Positions 18,015 to 27,728 of a stretch of DNA of 64,000 nucleotides are shown piece by piece. The notes beneath the pieces were generated by a model. That model was not told where the DNA came from. It worked only from the letters and a program-made list of their open reading frames with translations, and ran no database searches. The stretch spans positions 1 to 64,000 of the forward strand of contig NZ_QYTW02000015.1 in NCBI RefSeq assembly GCF_003605405.2. Direction: 5' to 3'. Source of the stretch: Siminovitchia terrae. GTDB taxonomy: Bacteria > Bacillota > Bacilli > Bacillales > Bacillaceae_C. Every line of letters begins with the position of its first letter. The stretch's first letter is position 1. A program made the translations under genes and the position numbers.

Positions 18015-18122
18015 ATGGTTTCGGAGAATGTCCACCCAGCATGCGTCTAAGTTGAATATTTTAACAACTAAAGTATACTATATTTAGATACACGAAATAA
18101 ATAACAATGAGAAGGTGTTATT

Positions 18123-19328
18123 ATCAGTATCGAGAAACGCAATTTATGGATCATGTGGATCTGCAATTTTATTATTGCGGCCAGTATGACGATGGTATTG
18201 CCTTTTCTTTCGTTGTATATCAGTACATTCGGAGACTTCAGCGCCGAATATGTTCAGCGTTGGTCAGGTTTTATTTTCGGAGTTACATTTGTCACAGCTT
18301 TTTTTATGTCTCCTATTTGGGGACGAATTGGGGATAAATACGGATTCAAGCCGATTTTGATCATTAACGGCCTCGGAATTGCATCAAGTATTTTCTTAAT
18401 GGGGTTCATGCATCACGTTCATGGACTTTTTTTATTGAGGCTGGTTATGGGAATTGTCACTGGTTTCATTCCAACTTCCATCGCGCTCATCGCGAAACAA
18501 ACACCGAAAAAAGAAGCGGGTGAGACGCTCGGAACCTTACAGATGGGGACTGTATCCGGAACTCTTTTCGGCCCCCTTATCGGTGGAGTAATGGCAGATT
18601 CATTCGGCTTCCAATATACGTTTATCATCACTTCCTTGTCAATTGTTCTAGCGACGATGGTCGTGATTTTTGGAATTGTTGAAAAGTCAAACGGTTTGAA
18701 CAAAGTAAAAGAAAGACCTTCTAGAAAAGCTGTCATCCAGCTAATTTTACAGCGAAGGATGCTTGTTAGCGTCATGGCAATTGCGTTCATAGTCCAAGCA
18801 GGATTATTCAGCATACAGCCACTCCTCTCTCTTTATGTAAGTCAACTGACAAAAGCGGACAGTGTCGCCTTTTTATCCGGACTTGCCTTTTCAGCAACAG
18901 GATTCGGCAACTTGCTTCTCACGAGGAAATGGGGAAAACTTGGCGATGAAATCGGTTTTGATAAAGTATTGATGATTTTGCTCGTACTGTCCGCTGTGCT
19001 GATCGTTCCACAAGCTCTTGTCACGGATCTTTGGCAGCTGGTTATTTTGAGATTCCTTTTTGGAATGGCTGTCGGTGGAATGCTTCCATGCATTACGGCT
19101 TACATTAGAACCGAAGCACCTTTTGAGCTTCAAGGAGAAGTCCTTGGTTATAATCAAAGTTTCCGATTCCTGGGTAATGTGGTTGGCCCGGTAATCGGCG
19201 GTGTTTTGTCAGGATATATAGGCATTTCCTCCGTTTTTTACGTAACCGGATTTTTATTTCTTCTGGCTTTCGGAGTGTTATGGTGGAGCGCTAAACAAAG
19301 CGAGGCAAAAATAAAGGAAATATATTAA
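18123..19328 (+). CDS. yuxJ: MFS multidrug-type transporter
   Basis: About 401 residues with twelve hydrophobic helices and the MFS loop motif GRIGDKYGFKP (helices 2-3) and its weaker copy GKLGDEIGFDK in the second half. Matches the B. subtilis YuxJ position after kapB. The first ATG (18153) lies inside helix 1 and leaves out the basic KRNLWI turn, so I extend upstream. No ATG, GTG or TTG fits the ribosome site GAGAAGGTG (18109-18117); the ATC at 18123 or ATT at 18120 is the probable initiator. Confidence 0.8.
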   Translation: MSIEKRNLWIMWICNFIIAASMTMVLPFLSLYISTFGDFSAEYVQRWSGFIFGVTFVTAFFMSPIWGRIGDKYGFKPILIINGLGIASSIFLMGFMHHVHGLFLLRLVMGIVTGFIPTSIALIAKQTPKKEAGETLGTLQMGTVSGTLFGPLIGGVMADSFGFQYTFIITSLSIVLATMVVIFGIVEKSNGLNKVKERPSRKAVIQLILQRRMLVSVMAIAFIVQAGLFSIQPLLSLYVSQLTKADSVAFLSGLAFSATGFGNLLLTRKWGKLGDEIGFDKVLMILLVLSAVLIVPQALVTDLWQLVILRFLFGMAVGGMLPCITAYIRTEAPFELQGEVLGYNQSFRFLGNVVGPVIGGVLSGYIGISSVFYVTGFLFLLAFGVLWWSAKQSEAKIKEIY

Positions 19329-19452
19329 AGAAAAGCGAAAGGCGCGCAGCTTAGGCGACAAGCACAAGGCGAATTGCGAGGAGGCAGTTCTTCAGCCACC
19401 ACAGCAATTTGACTTGTGACCTCGAGCCGATGGCGCCTGTAGCTAGACATAT
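19326..19452. repeat. family-B GC-rich intergenic repeat (short form)
   Basis: Begins AAAGAAAAGCG, contains GGCGACAAGCACAAGG and ACCTCGAGCCGATGGCGCC, ends CTGTAGCTAGACATA, the same borders as the other family-B/C copies. It starts within the yuxJ stop codon. Confidence 0.7.
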
Positions 19453-19519
19453 TAAACCTTAATGTGAACAAAATATTTCATCTAATTTTATACTTTATTA
19501 ATTGCTTAAAGAAAAGGGG

Positions 19520-19549
19520 AGCATCCTAAAAAAAGATGCTTCTTTTTTT
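19520..19549 (+). terminator. terminator beyond yuxJ
   Basis: Stem AGCATC/GATGCT with a nine-base A-rich loop and TCTTTTTTT tail, separated from yuxJ by the family-B repeat. Confidence 0.7.
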
Positions 19550-19772
19550 GTCAATATATCTGCAATTTCCGGTGAAATTCCCCTTTTTTATTTGTGAACA
19601 TTTTATGACATTTTCAGATAGTCAGATGCATCTCTACCTATTTAATATCTTCAGAAGCAAAAAAATGCTTTTCAACTGACAGCCATGAAACAGGTAAATA
19701 ACTACGCTATAATTTCTGTGAGTCAATATTTGTGACATTTCAGGTTTATATGGAACTGAAGGGGGAGATGTT

Positions 19773-22175
19773 TTGTCACTTTTACATATTGCAATCTTTG
19801 CACCACTGCTGTTTGCAATTTTCATTCCGTTTCTATTTAAAAGATTGCGCCTCATACACACAGGCTGGTTCGTCTTCGGTCTATCCATCATCCTATTCAT
19901 TTATTTTTTGCAGTTTTTGTCAGATATTCGAGACTATGAAATACAAGAAACTATAGATTGGATTCCTTCACTTGGCATCAATTTTACTGCCTATGTAGAT
20001 GGGCTCAGTTTATTATTCGCCTTGCTGATTACAGGCATCGGCTCATTAGTTGCTCTTTATTCCATTTATTATCTTTCAAAAGAAAAGGAGGATTTGGGGA
20101 GTTTTTACGTCTATTTACTCATGTTCATGGGGGCCATGCTTGGTGTGGTTCTTTCGGACAATCTGATCGTCCTTTATACCTTTTGGGAGCTTACTTCCTT
20201 CTCTTCATTTCTTTTGATTGGTTATTGGTACCATAAAGAACGTTCACGTTATGGGGCACAAAAGTCCATGCTGATTACTGTTTTCGGAGGATTGGCAATG
20301 CTTGGAGGCTTCCTGCTTCTCTATTTGATGACAGGCACCTTCAGTATCAGGGAGATCGTCTCCATGACATCGGATATAACTGCTGATCCATTTTTTATCC
20401 CTGCATTAGTTTTAGTTTTATTAGGGGCTTTCACGAAATCCGCTCAGTTCCCATTCCATATTTGGCTGCCAGATGCAATGGAAGCACCAACTCCGGTAAG
20501 CGCCTACCTCCATTCAGCAACAATGGTAAAAGCCGGCATCTACCTGGTTGCCCGTTTAAGCCCGATTTTTGCAGCACAGGGAACATGGTTCTGGCTTGTG
20601 GCCGGTTTCGGTATTTTCACTTTAACGTGGGCTTCTTTTAACGCAGTAAAGCAAACTGATTTAAAAGCAATTTTGGCCTATTCAACAGTGAGTCAGCTCG
20701 GATTGATCATGTCTCTTCTTGGAGTAGGAGCTGCTGCTCTCCATTACAGTTTTTTGGATGACAATTTATATATGGCCGCTACTTTTGCCGCCGTATTTCA
20801 TTTGATCAACCACGCTACTTTCAAAGGCAGCCTGTTCATGGTTGTTGGGATTGTGGACCATGAAACAGGTACACGCGATATAAGGAAGCTTGGCGGTTTG
20901 ATGCAGATTATGCCCATCACTTTCACTATCGCATTGATCGGAACCTTTTCCATGGCCGGACTGCCTCCTTTTAACGGATTTTTGAGCAAAGAAATGTTTT
21001 TGGCAGCCATGGTGAATGTAATTTCGCTTGATATTTTCAACATGGAAACGTGGGGTGTATTGTTTCCTGTAATTGCTTGGATTGGAAGTGTCTTTACATT
21101 TGTTTACAGCATGCTGCTTCTGTTTAAAACGTTCACTGGAGACTTTAAACCGGAAAAACTGGAAAAGAAGCCGCATGAAGCACCATTTGGCATGCTTCTC
21201 CCACCTATTATTTTGGGAGCGCTTGTCGTTGTATTCGGATTTTTTCCAAACATCCTTTCGGCATCCATCATCGAGCCAGCGGCTAAAGCCATCGCGCCAG
21301 TACTAATTGATGCAGGGCAGGAATACAATTCGCACATCAGCTTTTGGCACGGTTTTACTCCCGAATTGTATATGACAATAGGCATCATTATTTTTGGAGC
21401 TTTCTTATATGTGACACTGCCCACATGGGGAAAAATATATAGGCGGTTTCCGGAGAAACTGTCAATTAACTATTTTTATGACCAAGGTCTTATTCGGGCT
21501 GAAAGCGGATCCCGCGGTCTGACTAATTCTTATATGAACGGATCCATCCGAACGTACATGATCTATATCCTTATTTCCTTTGTCGGAATACTGACGTTTT
21601 CTATCATAAGAAAAGATGCCTTTTCCTTTACGACAGAAGGCTTGGCGCCCATTGGGTTATATGAAGTGGTGCTCGGGATCATTATTTTTGGTGCATCTAT
21701 AACAATTCTAGTAGCCAAATCAAGATTAACGTCGATTATTGCTTTGGGAGCCGTTGGCTATACTGTCGCACTATTCTTTGTGCTGTTCAGAGCGCCGGAT
21801 CTTGTGTTAACACAGCTTGTCATTGAAACTATTTCCGTCGCGTTATTTTTGCTCGCATTTTATCACTTGCCAAAAATCAACCGTAAAGAGGAACGGATCG
21901 GTTTCAAACTGACAAATGCTCTTGTAGCAGCAGGCGTCGGAGTGATTGTTACGATCATCGCCTTTTCAGCATTAAGCAATAGGCTATTTGAATCAATCTC
22001 TCAATACTATGTTGAAAATACCGCGGAAAAAGCAGGCGGATTCAATATGGTCAATGTCATACTTGTCGACTTTAGGGGATTTGATACCATGTTTGAAATT
22101 GCCGTTCTCGGCATCGCAGCCCTCGGTATTTACGGCATGATTAAGCTCCGCCTGTCTAGGAGGGAAGACCTGTGA
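19773..22175 (+). CDS. mrpA: Mrp antiporter subunit A
   Basis: 800 residues, the large membrane subunit related to NuoL of complex I. It has about 20 helices, including the quinone-oxidoreductase-like core (TPVSAYLHSATMVKAGIYL, NHATFKGSLFM) and the C-terminal MrpA-specific part (VLFRAPDLVLTQLVIETISVAL). Mrp complexes exchange Na+ for H+ and keep the cytoplasm near neutral in salt or alkali. TTG start at 19773, 6-7 nt after GGGGGAG; the ATG inside that site is out of frame. A TATAAT at 19708-19713 is a possible -10 box without a clear -35. Confidence 0.95.
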   Translation: MSLLHIAIFAPLLFAIFIPFLFKRLRLIHTGWFVFGLSIILFIYFLQFLSDIRDYEIQETIDWIPSLGINFTAYVDGLSLLFALLITGIGSLVALYSIYYLSKEKEDLGSFYVYLLMFMGAMLGVVLSDNLIVLYTFWELTSFSSFLLIGYWYHKERSRYGAQKSMLITVFGGLAMLGGFLLLYLMTGTFSIREIVSMTSDITADPFFIPALVLVLLGAFTKSAQFPFHIWLPDAMEAPTPVSAYLHSATMVKAGIYLVARLSPIFAAQGTWFWLVAGFGIFTLTWASFNAVKQTDLKAILAYSTVSQLGLIMSLLGVGAAALHYSFLDDNLYMAATFAAVFHLINHATFKGSLFMVVGIVDHETGTRDIRKLGGLMQIMPITFTIALIGTFSMAGLPPFNGFLSKEMFLAAMVNVISLDIFNMETWGVLFPVIAWIGSVFTFVYSMLLLFKTFTGDFKPEKLEKKPHEAPFGMLLPPIILGALVVVFGFFPNILSASIIEPAAKAIAPVLIDAGQEYNSHISFWHGFTPELYMTIGIIIFGAFLYVTLPTWGKIYRRFPEKLSINYFYDQGLIRAESGSRGLTNSYMNGSIRTYMIYILISFVGILTFSIIRKDAFSFTTEGLAPIGLYEVVLGIIIFGASITILVAKSRLTSIIALGAVGYTVALFFVLFRAPDLVLTQLVIETISVALFLLAFYHLPKINRKEERIGFKLTNALVAAGVGVIVTIIAFSALSNRLFESISQYYVENTAEKAGGFNMVNVILVDFRGFDTMFEIAVLGIAALGIYGMIKLRLSRREDL

Positions 22176-22594
22176 AAACGAATGACATCATCTTACAGAC
22201 GGTGACTAAAATTGTTTCCTTCATCATTTTGATGTTCGCCCTTCATATATTTTTTGCCGGGCATAACAATCCAGGCGGCGGTTTTGTTGGCGGGCTCCTG
22301 ACCTCAGGAGCTATCGTTCTACTGCTGCTCGCTTATGATATAAAGACAGTCGCTAACAGCCTGCCAATCGATTTTAAAATAACGGTGGCTGTCGGACTAT
22401 TGTTCGCGGTTGGAACCGGACTTGGTTCTTTTCTTTTCGATGTTCCATTTCTAACACATGCATTTGGTGAATTAACCATTCCAATCCTTGGCGAGTTACA
22501 CCTCAATACTGCGGTATTGTTTGATATAGGAGTATATTTAGCTGTCGTCGGCTCAACAATGACCATTATCCAAACGATTGGGGAGGGAGAATAA
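22172..22594 (+). CDS. mrpB: Mrp antiporter subunit B
   Basis: 140 residues, four helices, with the MnhB signature [20 protein letters not shown] start overlapping the mrpA stop by 4 nt (GTGA), RBS AGGAGGGA. Part of the seven-gene mrp operon. Confidence 0.95.
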   Translation: MKTNDIILQTVTKIVSFIILMFALHIFFAGHNNPGGGFVGGLLTSGAIVLLLLAYDIKTVANSLPIDFKITVAVGLLFAVGTGLGSFLFDVPFLTHAFGELTIPILGELHLNTAVLFDIGVYLAVVGSTMTIIQTIGEGE

Positions 22595-22926
22595 TGGAAA
22601 TATTCATGTCAGTATTAATCGGCTTCTTATTCGCGAGTGCCGTTTATCTAATGTTATCTAAAAGCCTTCTCCGCATCATCATCGGAACTGGTCTATTAAG
22701 CCACGGGGCTCATTTGATGCTTTTGACAATGGCCGGCTTAAAAAAAGGGACTGTGCCTCTTCTTGGTGAACAGGCGAAGGCTTATACAGACCCTATTCCG
22801 CAAGCATTGATCTTAACAGCGATTGTCATCAGCTTTGGCGTGACAGCCTTTTTCCTAGTTCTGGCCTACAGAGCTTACCAGGAGCTGGGGACAGATAACA
22901 TAGACGAGATGAGAGGGACAGAATAA
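22594..22926 (+). CDS. mrpC: Mrp antiporter subunit C (NuoK-like)
   Basis: 110 residues, three helices, homologous to NuoK of complex I, with [16 protein letters not shown] and [17 protein letters not shown] overlaps the mrpB stop by one base (TAATG) with GGGAGGGAG upstream. Confidence 0.95.
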   Translation: MEIFMSVLIGFLFASAVYLMLSKSLLRIIIGTGLLSHGAHLMLLTMAGLKKGTVPLLGEQAKAYTDPIPQALILTAIVISFGVTAFFLVLAYRAYQELGTDNIDEMRGTE

Positions 22927-24420
22927 ATGATTAACTTGCTCATATTACCCATCATCATTCCATTCGTAGCTGCCGTTATATTAATCTTCTTCAAGAAAGA
23001 TATTGTTGTCCAACGGTGGATTTCCATAATCGCAGCGGCAGGAGGCCTGGCGGTATCCATTATTCTTATTCGTACGGTTTACAATGAGGGGATCCAGACA
23101 GTGAACCTAGGAAGCTGGGAGGCACCTTTTGGAATCACACTTGTATCCGATATGCTGTCTGCTCTTCTTGTGACAGCTACGTCCCTGATTACACTTTGCT
23201 GCATCCTTTTTTCGTTTCGGTCCATTGGAAAGGAAAGGGAAAGCAGCTTCTACTATCCTGTTGTCCAATTCCTTGTTGTGGGGGTGAATGGAGCCTTTAC
23301 AACGGGAGATATATTTAACATGTTTGTCTTTTTCGAGGTCATGCTCATGTCTTCATACGTCCTCCTAGTGATTGGAGGAACCAAAATCCAACTTCGAGAA
23401 TCGATCAAATATATTTTGGTGAATATTACTTCATCGGCTTTATTTGTCATTGCTGTCGCCTATTTGTATTCCATTGTCGGGACACTGAACATGGCGCATA
23501 TTTCACAGCGGATTGCCGAAGTGGATCAGCCTGCTATTTTAACGGTCCTTGCTGTCCTCTTCCTCATCGTGTTCGGCCTGAAAGGAGCCATTTTTCCGCT
23601 GTTCTTTTGGCTTCCTGGTGCGTATTATGCACCGCCCGCTCCGATTATGGCATTGTTCGGAGCACTGCTTACGAAAGTGGGAGTCTACTCCATTTTAAGG
23701 ACCTATACACTGTTTTTCTACCATGATACAGGGTTCACCCATGAAATATTGACCATCCTGTCATTAATCACTGTTGTTCTCGGATCGATTGCGGCCATAG
23801 CCTATAAAGATATGAAAAAGATTGTTATCTATAACATTATCATTGCCATCGGGGTCATCACTTACGGGATCGGAGCAATGAATGCTGACGCCCTCACTGG
23901 CTCTGTTTTTTACCTTATTCATGACATGCTCATCAAGGCAGTACTCTTCCTTTTGGTGGGGCTCATCGTTTTTATTACCGGCTCCACCGATTATACGAAA
24001 TTCAGTGGATTGATCAAACATTATCCGCTGCTGGGATGGTCCTTTTTCATCTCTGTGCTGGCTCTCGCCGGAATCCCGCCGCTCAGCGGATTTGTCGGTA
24101 AAATTCTGATTGTGAGTGGCGGTTTTTCAAAAGGAGATCTTGTGGGAGCCTTGATTATCTTGATGTCCAGCCTGTTCGTTCTCTATTCACTGATGCGAGT
24201 GTTCATCAACGGATTTTGGGGCGATCCTTCAGGTAGTATGAAGAAGCCGGAGTTAAAGATCGGAAGCATGTTATTTCCGATTATCATTCTCGTCATATCA
24301 TCCATTTCGTATGGGGTCTTCTCTGAATGGATGAATATGTACATAACTCAAGCTGTTGAAGTATTGATCGATCCAACTGTGTACATCGATGCTGTTTTAG
24401 GAAATGCGCAAGCGCCTTGA
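22927..24420 (+). CDS. mrpD: Mrp antiporter subunit D (NuoM/N-like)
   Basis: 497 residues, 14 or so helices, antiporter-like subunit with the conserved Glu in FFEVMLMSSYVLL and the lysine-bearing GLKGAIFPLFFWLPGAY and KAVLFLLVGL segments used for proton transfer in complex I-like pumps. It starts at the base after the mrpC stop. The gap to mrpE (221 nt) is much longer than the other junctions, owing to a repeat remnant. Confidence 0.95.
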   Translation: MINLLILPIIIPFVAAVILIFFKKDIVVQRWISIIAAAGGLAVSIILIRTVYNEGIQTVNLGSWEAPFGITLVSDMLSALLVTATSLITLCCILFSFRSIGKERESSFYYPVVQFLVVGVNGAFTTGDIFNMFVFFEVMLMSSYVLLVIGGTKIQLRESIKYILVNITSSALFVIAVAYLYSIVGTLNMAHISQRIAEVDQPAILTVLAVLFLIVFGLKGAIFPLFFWLPGAYYAPPAPIMALFGALLTKVGVYSILRTYTLFFYHDTGFTHEILTILSLITVVLGSIAAIAYKDMKKIVIYNIIIAIGVITYGIGAMNADALTGSVFYLIHDMLIKAVLFLLVGLIVFITGSTDYTKFSGLIKHYPLLGWSFFISVLALAGIPPLSGFVGKILIVSGGFSKGDLVGALIILMSSLFVLYSLMRVFINGFWGDPSGSMKKPELKIGSMLFPIIILVISSISYGVFSEWMNMYITQAVEVLIDPTVYIDAVLGNAQAP

Positions 24421-24593
24421 TCCTTGAAAGAAAACAAGACCCCATTCCCTATGAAGTGAAAAGGGTTAACCCAATTCGTACTGAACTAGGGGCTGGCTAG
24501 CCTCAAATCACCACGGCCTGGGGTTTTGGCAGGCTCAGAACGCGACAGTCTGTCACTTCATCTGGACTTCCTGTCAATCGGGGCTCGATCATC
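24421..24593. repeat. degenerate family-B repeat inside the mrp operon
   Basis: GC-rich, non-coding, with GGCAGGCTCAGAACGCGACA and a following CTTCCTGTCAATCG, matching part of the family-B copy at 38940-39005. It separates mrpD from mrpE; I see no clear terminator in it. Confidence 0.6.
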
Positions 24594-24641
24594 ATGTTAA
24601 ATAAATTTCGGAATGACCACGCAAAGGAGGAAGAGTGTCCC

Positions 24642-25118
24642 TTGGCATTTCAAATACTACTGAACTTTTTGCTTGCTGTTACGTGGATGTTTTTTGAAAG
24701 CTCGATGGAATTGTCCACTTTTATCGTTGGATATCTGCTTGGCGCGCTTGTCATATTTTTTATGCGCAGATTTTTTTCATCAAGATTTTATGTATATCGC
24801 CTCTTTTCCATTATCAAGCTAATGCTAATCTTTCTAAGGGAGCTGCTATTATCTAATCTGGCTGTGCTGAAAGTGGTGCTAAGTCCGAAGCTCGATATCC
24901 AACCAGGAATTTTTGCAATGGAAACAAGGCTGACATCGGATTGGGAAGTCACTTTACTGGCGAATTTGATTACATTGACGCCAGGGACACTTGTAGTGGA
25001 TGTGTCCTCAGATAATAAAATTCTTTATGTGCACGCCATGGATATAGAAGATGCAGAAGAAGCGATTGAGGATATAAGGAGTTCATTTGAAAAGGCAATT
25101 ATGGAGGTGAGCCGCTGA
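24642..25118 (+). CDS. mrpE: Mrp antiporter subunit E
   Basis: 158 residues, same length as B. subtilis MrpE: short helices, then a soluble domain with SPKLDIQPGIFAMETRL, LITLTPGTLVVDVS and YVHAMDI. I place the start at the TTG at 24642 (MAFQILLNF), 11 nt after AAAGGAGG; an upstream ATG at 24594 adds 16 polar residues that the family lacks and has no ribosome site. Confidence 0.93.
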   Translation: MAFQILLNFLLAVTWMFFESSMELSTFIVGYLLGALVIFFMRRFFSSRFYVYRLFSIIKLMLIFLRELLLSNLAVLKVVLSPKLDIQPGIFAMETRLTSDWEVTLLANLITLTPGTLVVDVSSDNKILYVHAMDIEDAEEAIEDIRSSFEKAIMEVSR

Positions 25119-25402
25119 TGCTGGAAATCATAATCAAAATAGCTCTGTTAGGGTTTGCGGTGTCTTCCTTCATACTATTAATTCGTTTAATTAAAGGCCC
25201 CTCAACTCCAGACCGGGTTATTGCATTGGATTCCATGGGAATCAATTTGATTGCTATTACGGCACTCATGTCAATGCTGCTTGCGACAAGCGCCTATCTT
25301 GATGTCATCCTTCTTCTGGGAATTCTTTCTTTCATCGGAACAGTAGCTTTCTCGAAATTCCTAGAGAAAGGAGTCATCGTTGAATATGAGCGTAACCGCT
25401 GA
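25118..25402 (+). CDS. mrpF: Mrp antiporter subunit F
   Basis: 94 residues, three helices, with RLIKGPSTPDRVIALDSMG, the MnhF signature. ATG overlaps the mrpE stop by one base. Confidence 0.95.
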   Translation: MLEIIIKIALLGFAVSSFILLIRLIKGPSTPDRVIALDSMGINLIAITALMSMLLATSAYLDVILLLGILSFIGTVAFSKFLEKGVIVEYERNR

Positions 25403-25724
25403 AATCATCATAGCCGTGTTCATACTGATTGGTATGGTTTTAAGCCTTGTTTCTTCTTTTGGAGTCATGAGACTTCCGGACGTATACACTAGAAACCATG
25501 CCGCCTCTAAATCAACAACGCTTGGAGTGATGTCCACCTTGATAGGTGCCCTTCTTTTCTTTTACCACCATGAAGGTGTCATTCATTCTCGCATTTTGCT
25601 CGGAATCGTTCTGATATTCGTTACCGCTCCTGTTGCAGGACATGTAATCAGCCGGGCAGCATATAATACTGGAATCAAATTGTCGGAACGAAGTGTACAA
25701 GATGATTTGAAAAGAGACAAATAG
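25380..25724 (+). CDS. mrpG: Mrp antiporter subunit G
   Basis: 114 residues, three helices, with GVMRLPDVYTRNHAASKSTTLG and TAPVAGHVISRAAY. Overlaps mrpF by about 20 nt. TTG at 25380 (6 nt from AAAGGAG) or ATG at 25386 are both possible. Last gene of the operon. Confidence 0.93.
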   Translation: MNMSVTAEIIIAVFILIGMVLSLVSSFGVMRLPDVYTRNHAASKSTTLGVMSTLIGALLFFYHHEGVIHSRILLGIVLIFVTAPVAGHVISRAAYNTGIKLSERSVQDDLKRDK

Positions 25725-25726
25725 AT

Positions 25727-25774
25727 ATCCCGCCTATAACCGGTAAAAGGCTTATGGGCGGGATCATTTTTTTT
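25727..25774. terminator. mrp operon terminator
   Basis: Stem ATCCCGCC/GGCGGGAT extended by ATAA/TTAT and an inner CC/GG pair, followed by eight T. It also ends against the convergent amidase gene. Confidence 0.9.
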
Positions 25775-25775
25775 A

Positions 25776-27188
25776 TCAAGGCTGCTCCAACAACGAGGCA
25801 AAGCGATAAATATTCGCCTCATCGAAAGCTTTTCCGATCAGTTGAATCCCGATTGGAAGTCCAGTTTCCGAAGAGCCGCATGGCATGGATAGACTTGGCA
25901 AACCTGTTAGGTTGAACGGACCGGTAAATCGATTAAGTACCTGACTGCTATGAATGGTTGAACCGTTCATAGTGATTTCACGCTGGCCGATATCTACTGG
26001 GAGAATGGGGACAGTTGGAGTAACAATGATATCTGCCTCTGTAAAAATCTTCTCAAAACCCCTGATAGCTTGTTTTTTGATTTGCTGTGCCGCTATATAT
26101 TGTGTAGCATGCGTATCTTGAGCTGTGAACAAACGTGCCCTGACTTCGTCATCCCACTCACTTGAATAATCATGCAACCTTTTTTCATGGAGGGTATAGG
26201 CTTCGCTTGTTAAAGTTGTCCTAAATGCAGCAAGTATTTCCTCCATATCAGGAAGGTTAACCGATTTGATTTCTGCACCAGCTTCTTCAAGCTTTTTAAT
26301 CGCCTTTAGATAATGCTCCTCAACCTCCGAATCCACTCCCTTGAAGAAATCTCCTGAAGGAATTCCTATTACCGCTCCTTTTATGTCCGTTCCGATTAAT
26401 GCGGTGTAGTCTTCTGTTGGTATATCGATTGAATACGGATCGTTTTCATCATATCCTGCCAGCACATTCATTAAAATAGCATTGTCACGAACGGTCTTAC
26501 TCATTGGTCCGACATGATCAAGTGTCCAAGCAAGAGGAAAAACACCAAAGTTGCTCACTCTTCCAAATGTCGGCTTCATTCCAACAATCCCGGTAAATGA
26601 AGCTGGAATCCTAATAGATCCTCCTGTGTCTGTTCCAAGCGCTCCAAAACAAAACGAAGCAGCTAAAGCAGCTCCTGAACCACTGCTGGAGCCTCCTGTA
26701 ATTTTATTAGTGTTGTGGGGATTTTTAACAGGTCCTACAAACGATCGGTCTCCCGATGTCCCATAAGCCACTTCGTGCATATTCAATTTCCCTAAAAAAA
26801 TCGCACCGGCTTCTTTCAGCTTTTTTATCACCGTAGCATCGTGGTCAGGGGTATATTCTTTAAAAATGGCTGAGCCCATTGTAGTTGTAATACCCTCAGT
26901 ATAGATATTATCTTTTATTGCAATGGGAATTCCATGAAGGGGGCCTCTTAATTCTCCATCCTTGATTTCACGTTCAGCCTTTTTCGCCTGCTCCATCGCT
27001 TCTTCGGCTGTCACAGTGATCAAAGAATTGAACCGTCCATCCTCTTCTTTAATCTTTTTCAGCAGCTGATTCGTTACATTAACCGGTGATAGTTGTTTAT
27101 TTCGGATTGCCTTAGAAAGTGTTGCCAAATCCCTATTTATAAAATCTTCTTCATGTGTATGGGTCAATCCATGTTCCAGTTTCCTCAC
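25776..27188 (-). CDS. amidase signature-family hydrolase (GatA-like)
   Basis: About 470 residues. The Ser-cisSer-Lys triad is intact: Lys in GIPIAIKDN, cis-Ser in GGSSSGSGAA, nucleophile Ser in GTDTGGSIRIPA. It resembles GatA but lies without gatB or gatC, so it is probably a free-standing amidase of unknown substrate. I choose the GTG at 27188, 5 nt after GGAGG; the upstream ATG at 27215 has no ribosome site. Confidence 0.88.
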   Translation of the reverse strand: MRKLEHGLTHTHEEDFINRDLATLSKAIRNKQLSPVNVTNQLLKKIKEEDGRFNSLITVTAEEAMEQAKKAEREIKDGELRGPLHGIPIAIKDNIYTEGITTTMGSAIFKEYTPDHDATVIKKLKEAGAIFLGKLNMHEVAYGTSGDRSFVGPVKNPHNTNKITGGSSSGSGAALAASFCFGALGTDTGGSIRIPASFTGIVGMKPTFGRVSNFGVFPLAWTLDHVGPMSKTVRDNAILMNVLAGYDENDPYSIDIPTEDYTALIGTDIKGAVIGIPSGDFFKGVDSEVEEHYLKAIKKLEEAGAEIKSVNLPDMEEILAAFRTTLTSEAYTLHEKRLHDYSSEWDDEVRARLFTAQDTHATQYIAAQQIKKQAIRGFEKIFTEADIIVTPTVPILPVDIGQREITMNGSTIHSSQVLNRFTGPFNLTGLPSLSMPCGSSETGLPIGIQLIGKAFDEANIYRFASLLEQP

Positions 27189-27257
27189 CCTTACCTCCAC
27201 CCTTCCAAAAAGCATGTAATTAAATTATATCAAGTGATGAGTTTATTGCTAGGGATA

Positions 27258-27537
27258 AGAAAAACGCAGGCTCCTTGATCATCGATGTGCAGACTGGAGT
27301 GCTTCTTACGAGATAATTGGAGAGTGCCTGCTTATCGCAAAGCTAGACGAGCGCTGCTGAAAGGCGTAGTTTGCCTTCAGCAGCGCTTGGCTTAATCCTT
27401 ACGCCGATTGCACCCGGCTGGCTCAAGCAGCAACATCCTGCCGCTTCGCCTGCACTAGCACATCCCTGTGCGTCACAGCCAGACAACACGGCGACGATAG
27501 GCGCTGGAGCTGGACAACAAAGCACTTTGTTCAAAAT
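27258..27537. repeat. family-B GC-rich repeat
   Basis: About 280 bp. Shares GTACAGACTGGAGTGC-like (here GTGCAGACTGGAGTGC), GAGAGTGCCTGCTTATCG, TAGTTTGCCTTCAGCAGCG and the terminal AGCTGGACAACAAAGCACTT with the copy at 38695-39089. Its right end touches family-A copy 2. Confidence 0.85.
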
Positions 27538-27538
27538 G

Positions 27539-27728
27539 ATCAAATGCGCCTTGGCGTATTTGCGCCCAGATTTTATCGAGCTCCGCTCGATAAATTTCCT
27601 CTGAAAATCTGTGGCATCCGCCGGAGACTTTAACTTTATTCAGCCGGGGTTTGAACCCCCACTGAATGGAATACCAATAGGCATTCATCTCACCACTTAC
27701 AGAAGTGGGAGACTTCTGCTGAATGAAG
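27539..27728 (-). repeat. family-A repeat, copy 2 (tandem with copy 3)
   Basis: 190 bp, near-consensus. Its plus-strand right end TGAATGAAG runs directly into ATCAAATGCGCC of copy 3 with no intervening base, and it is the only copy not followed by TTA. Confidence 0.95.
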
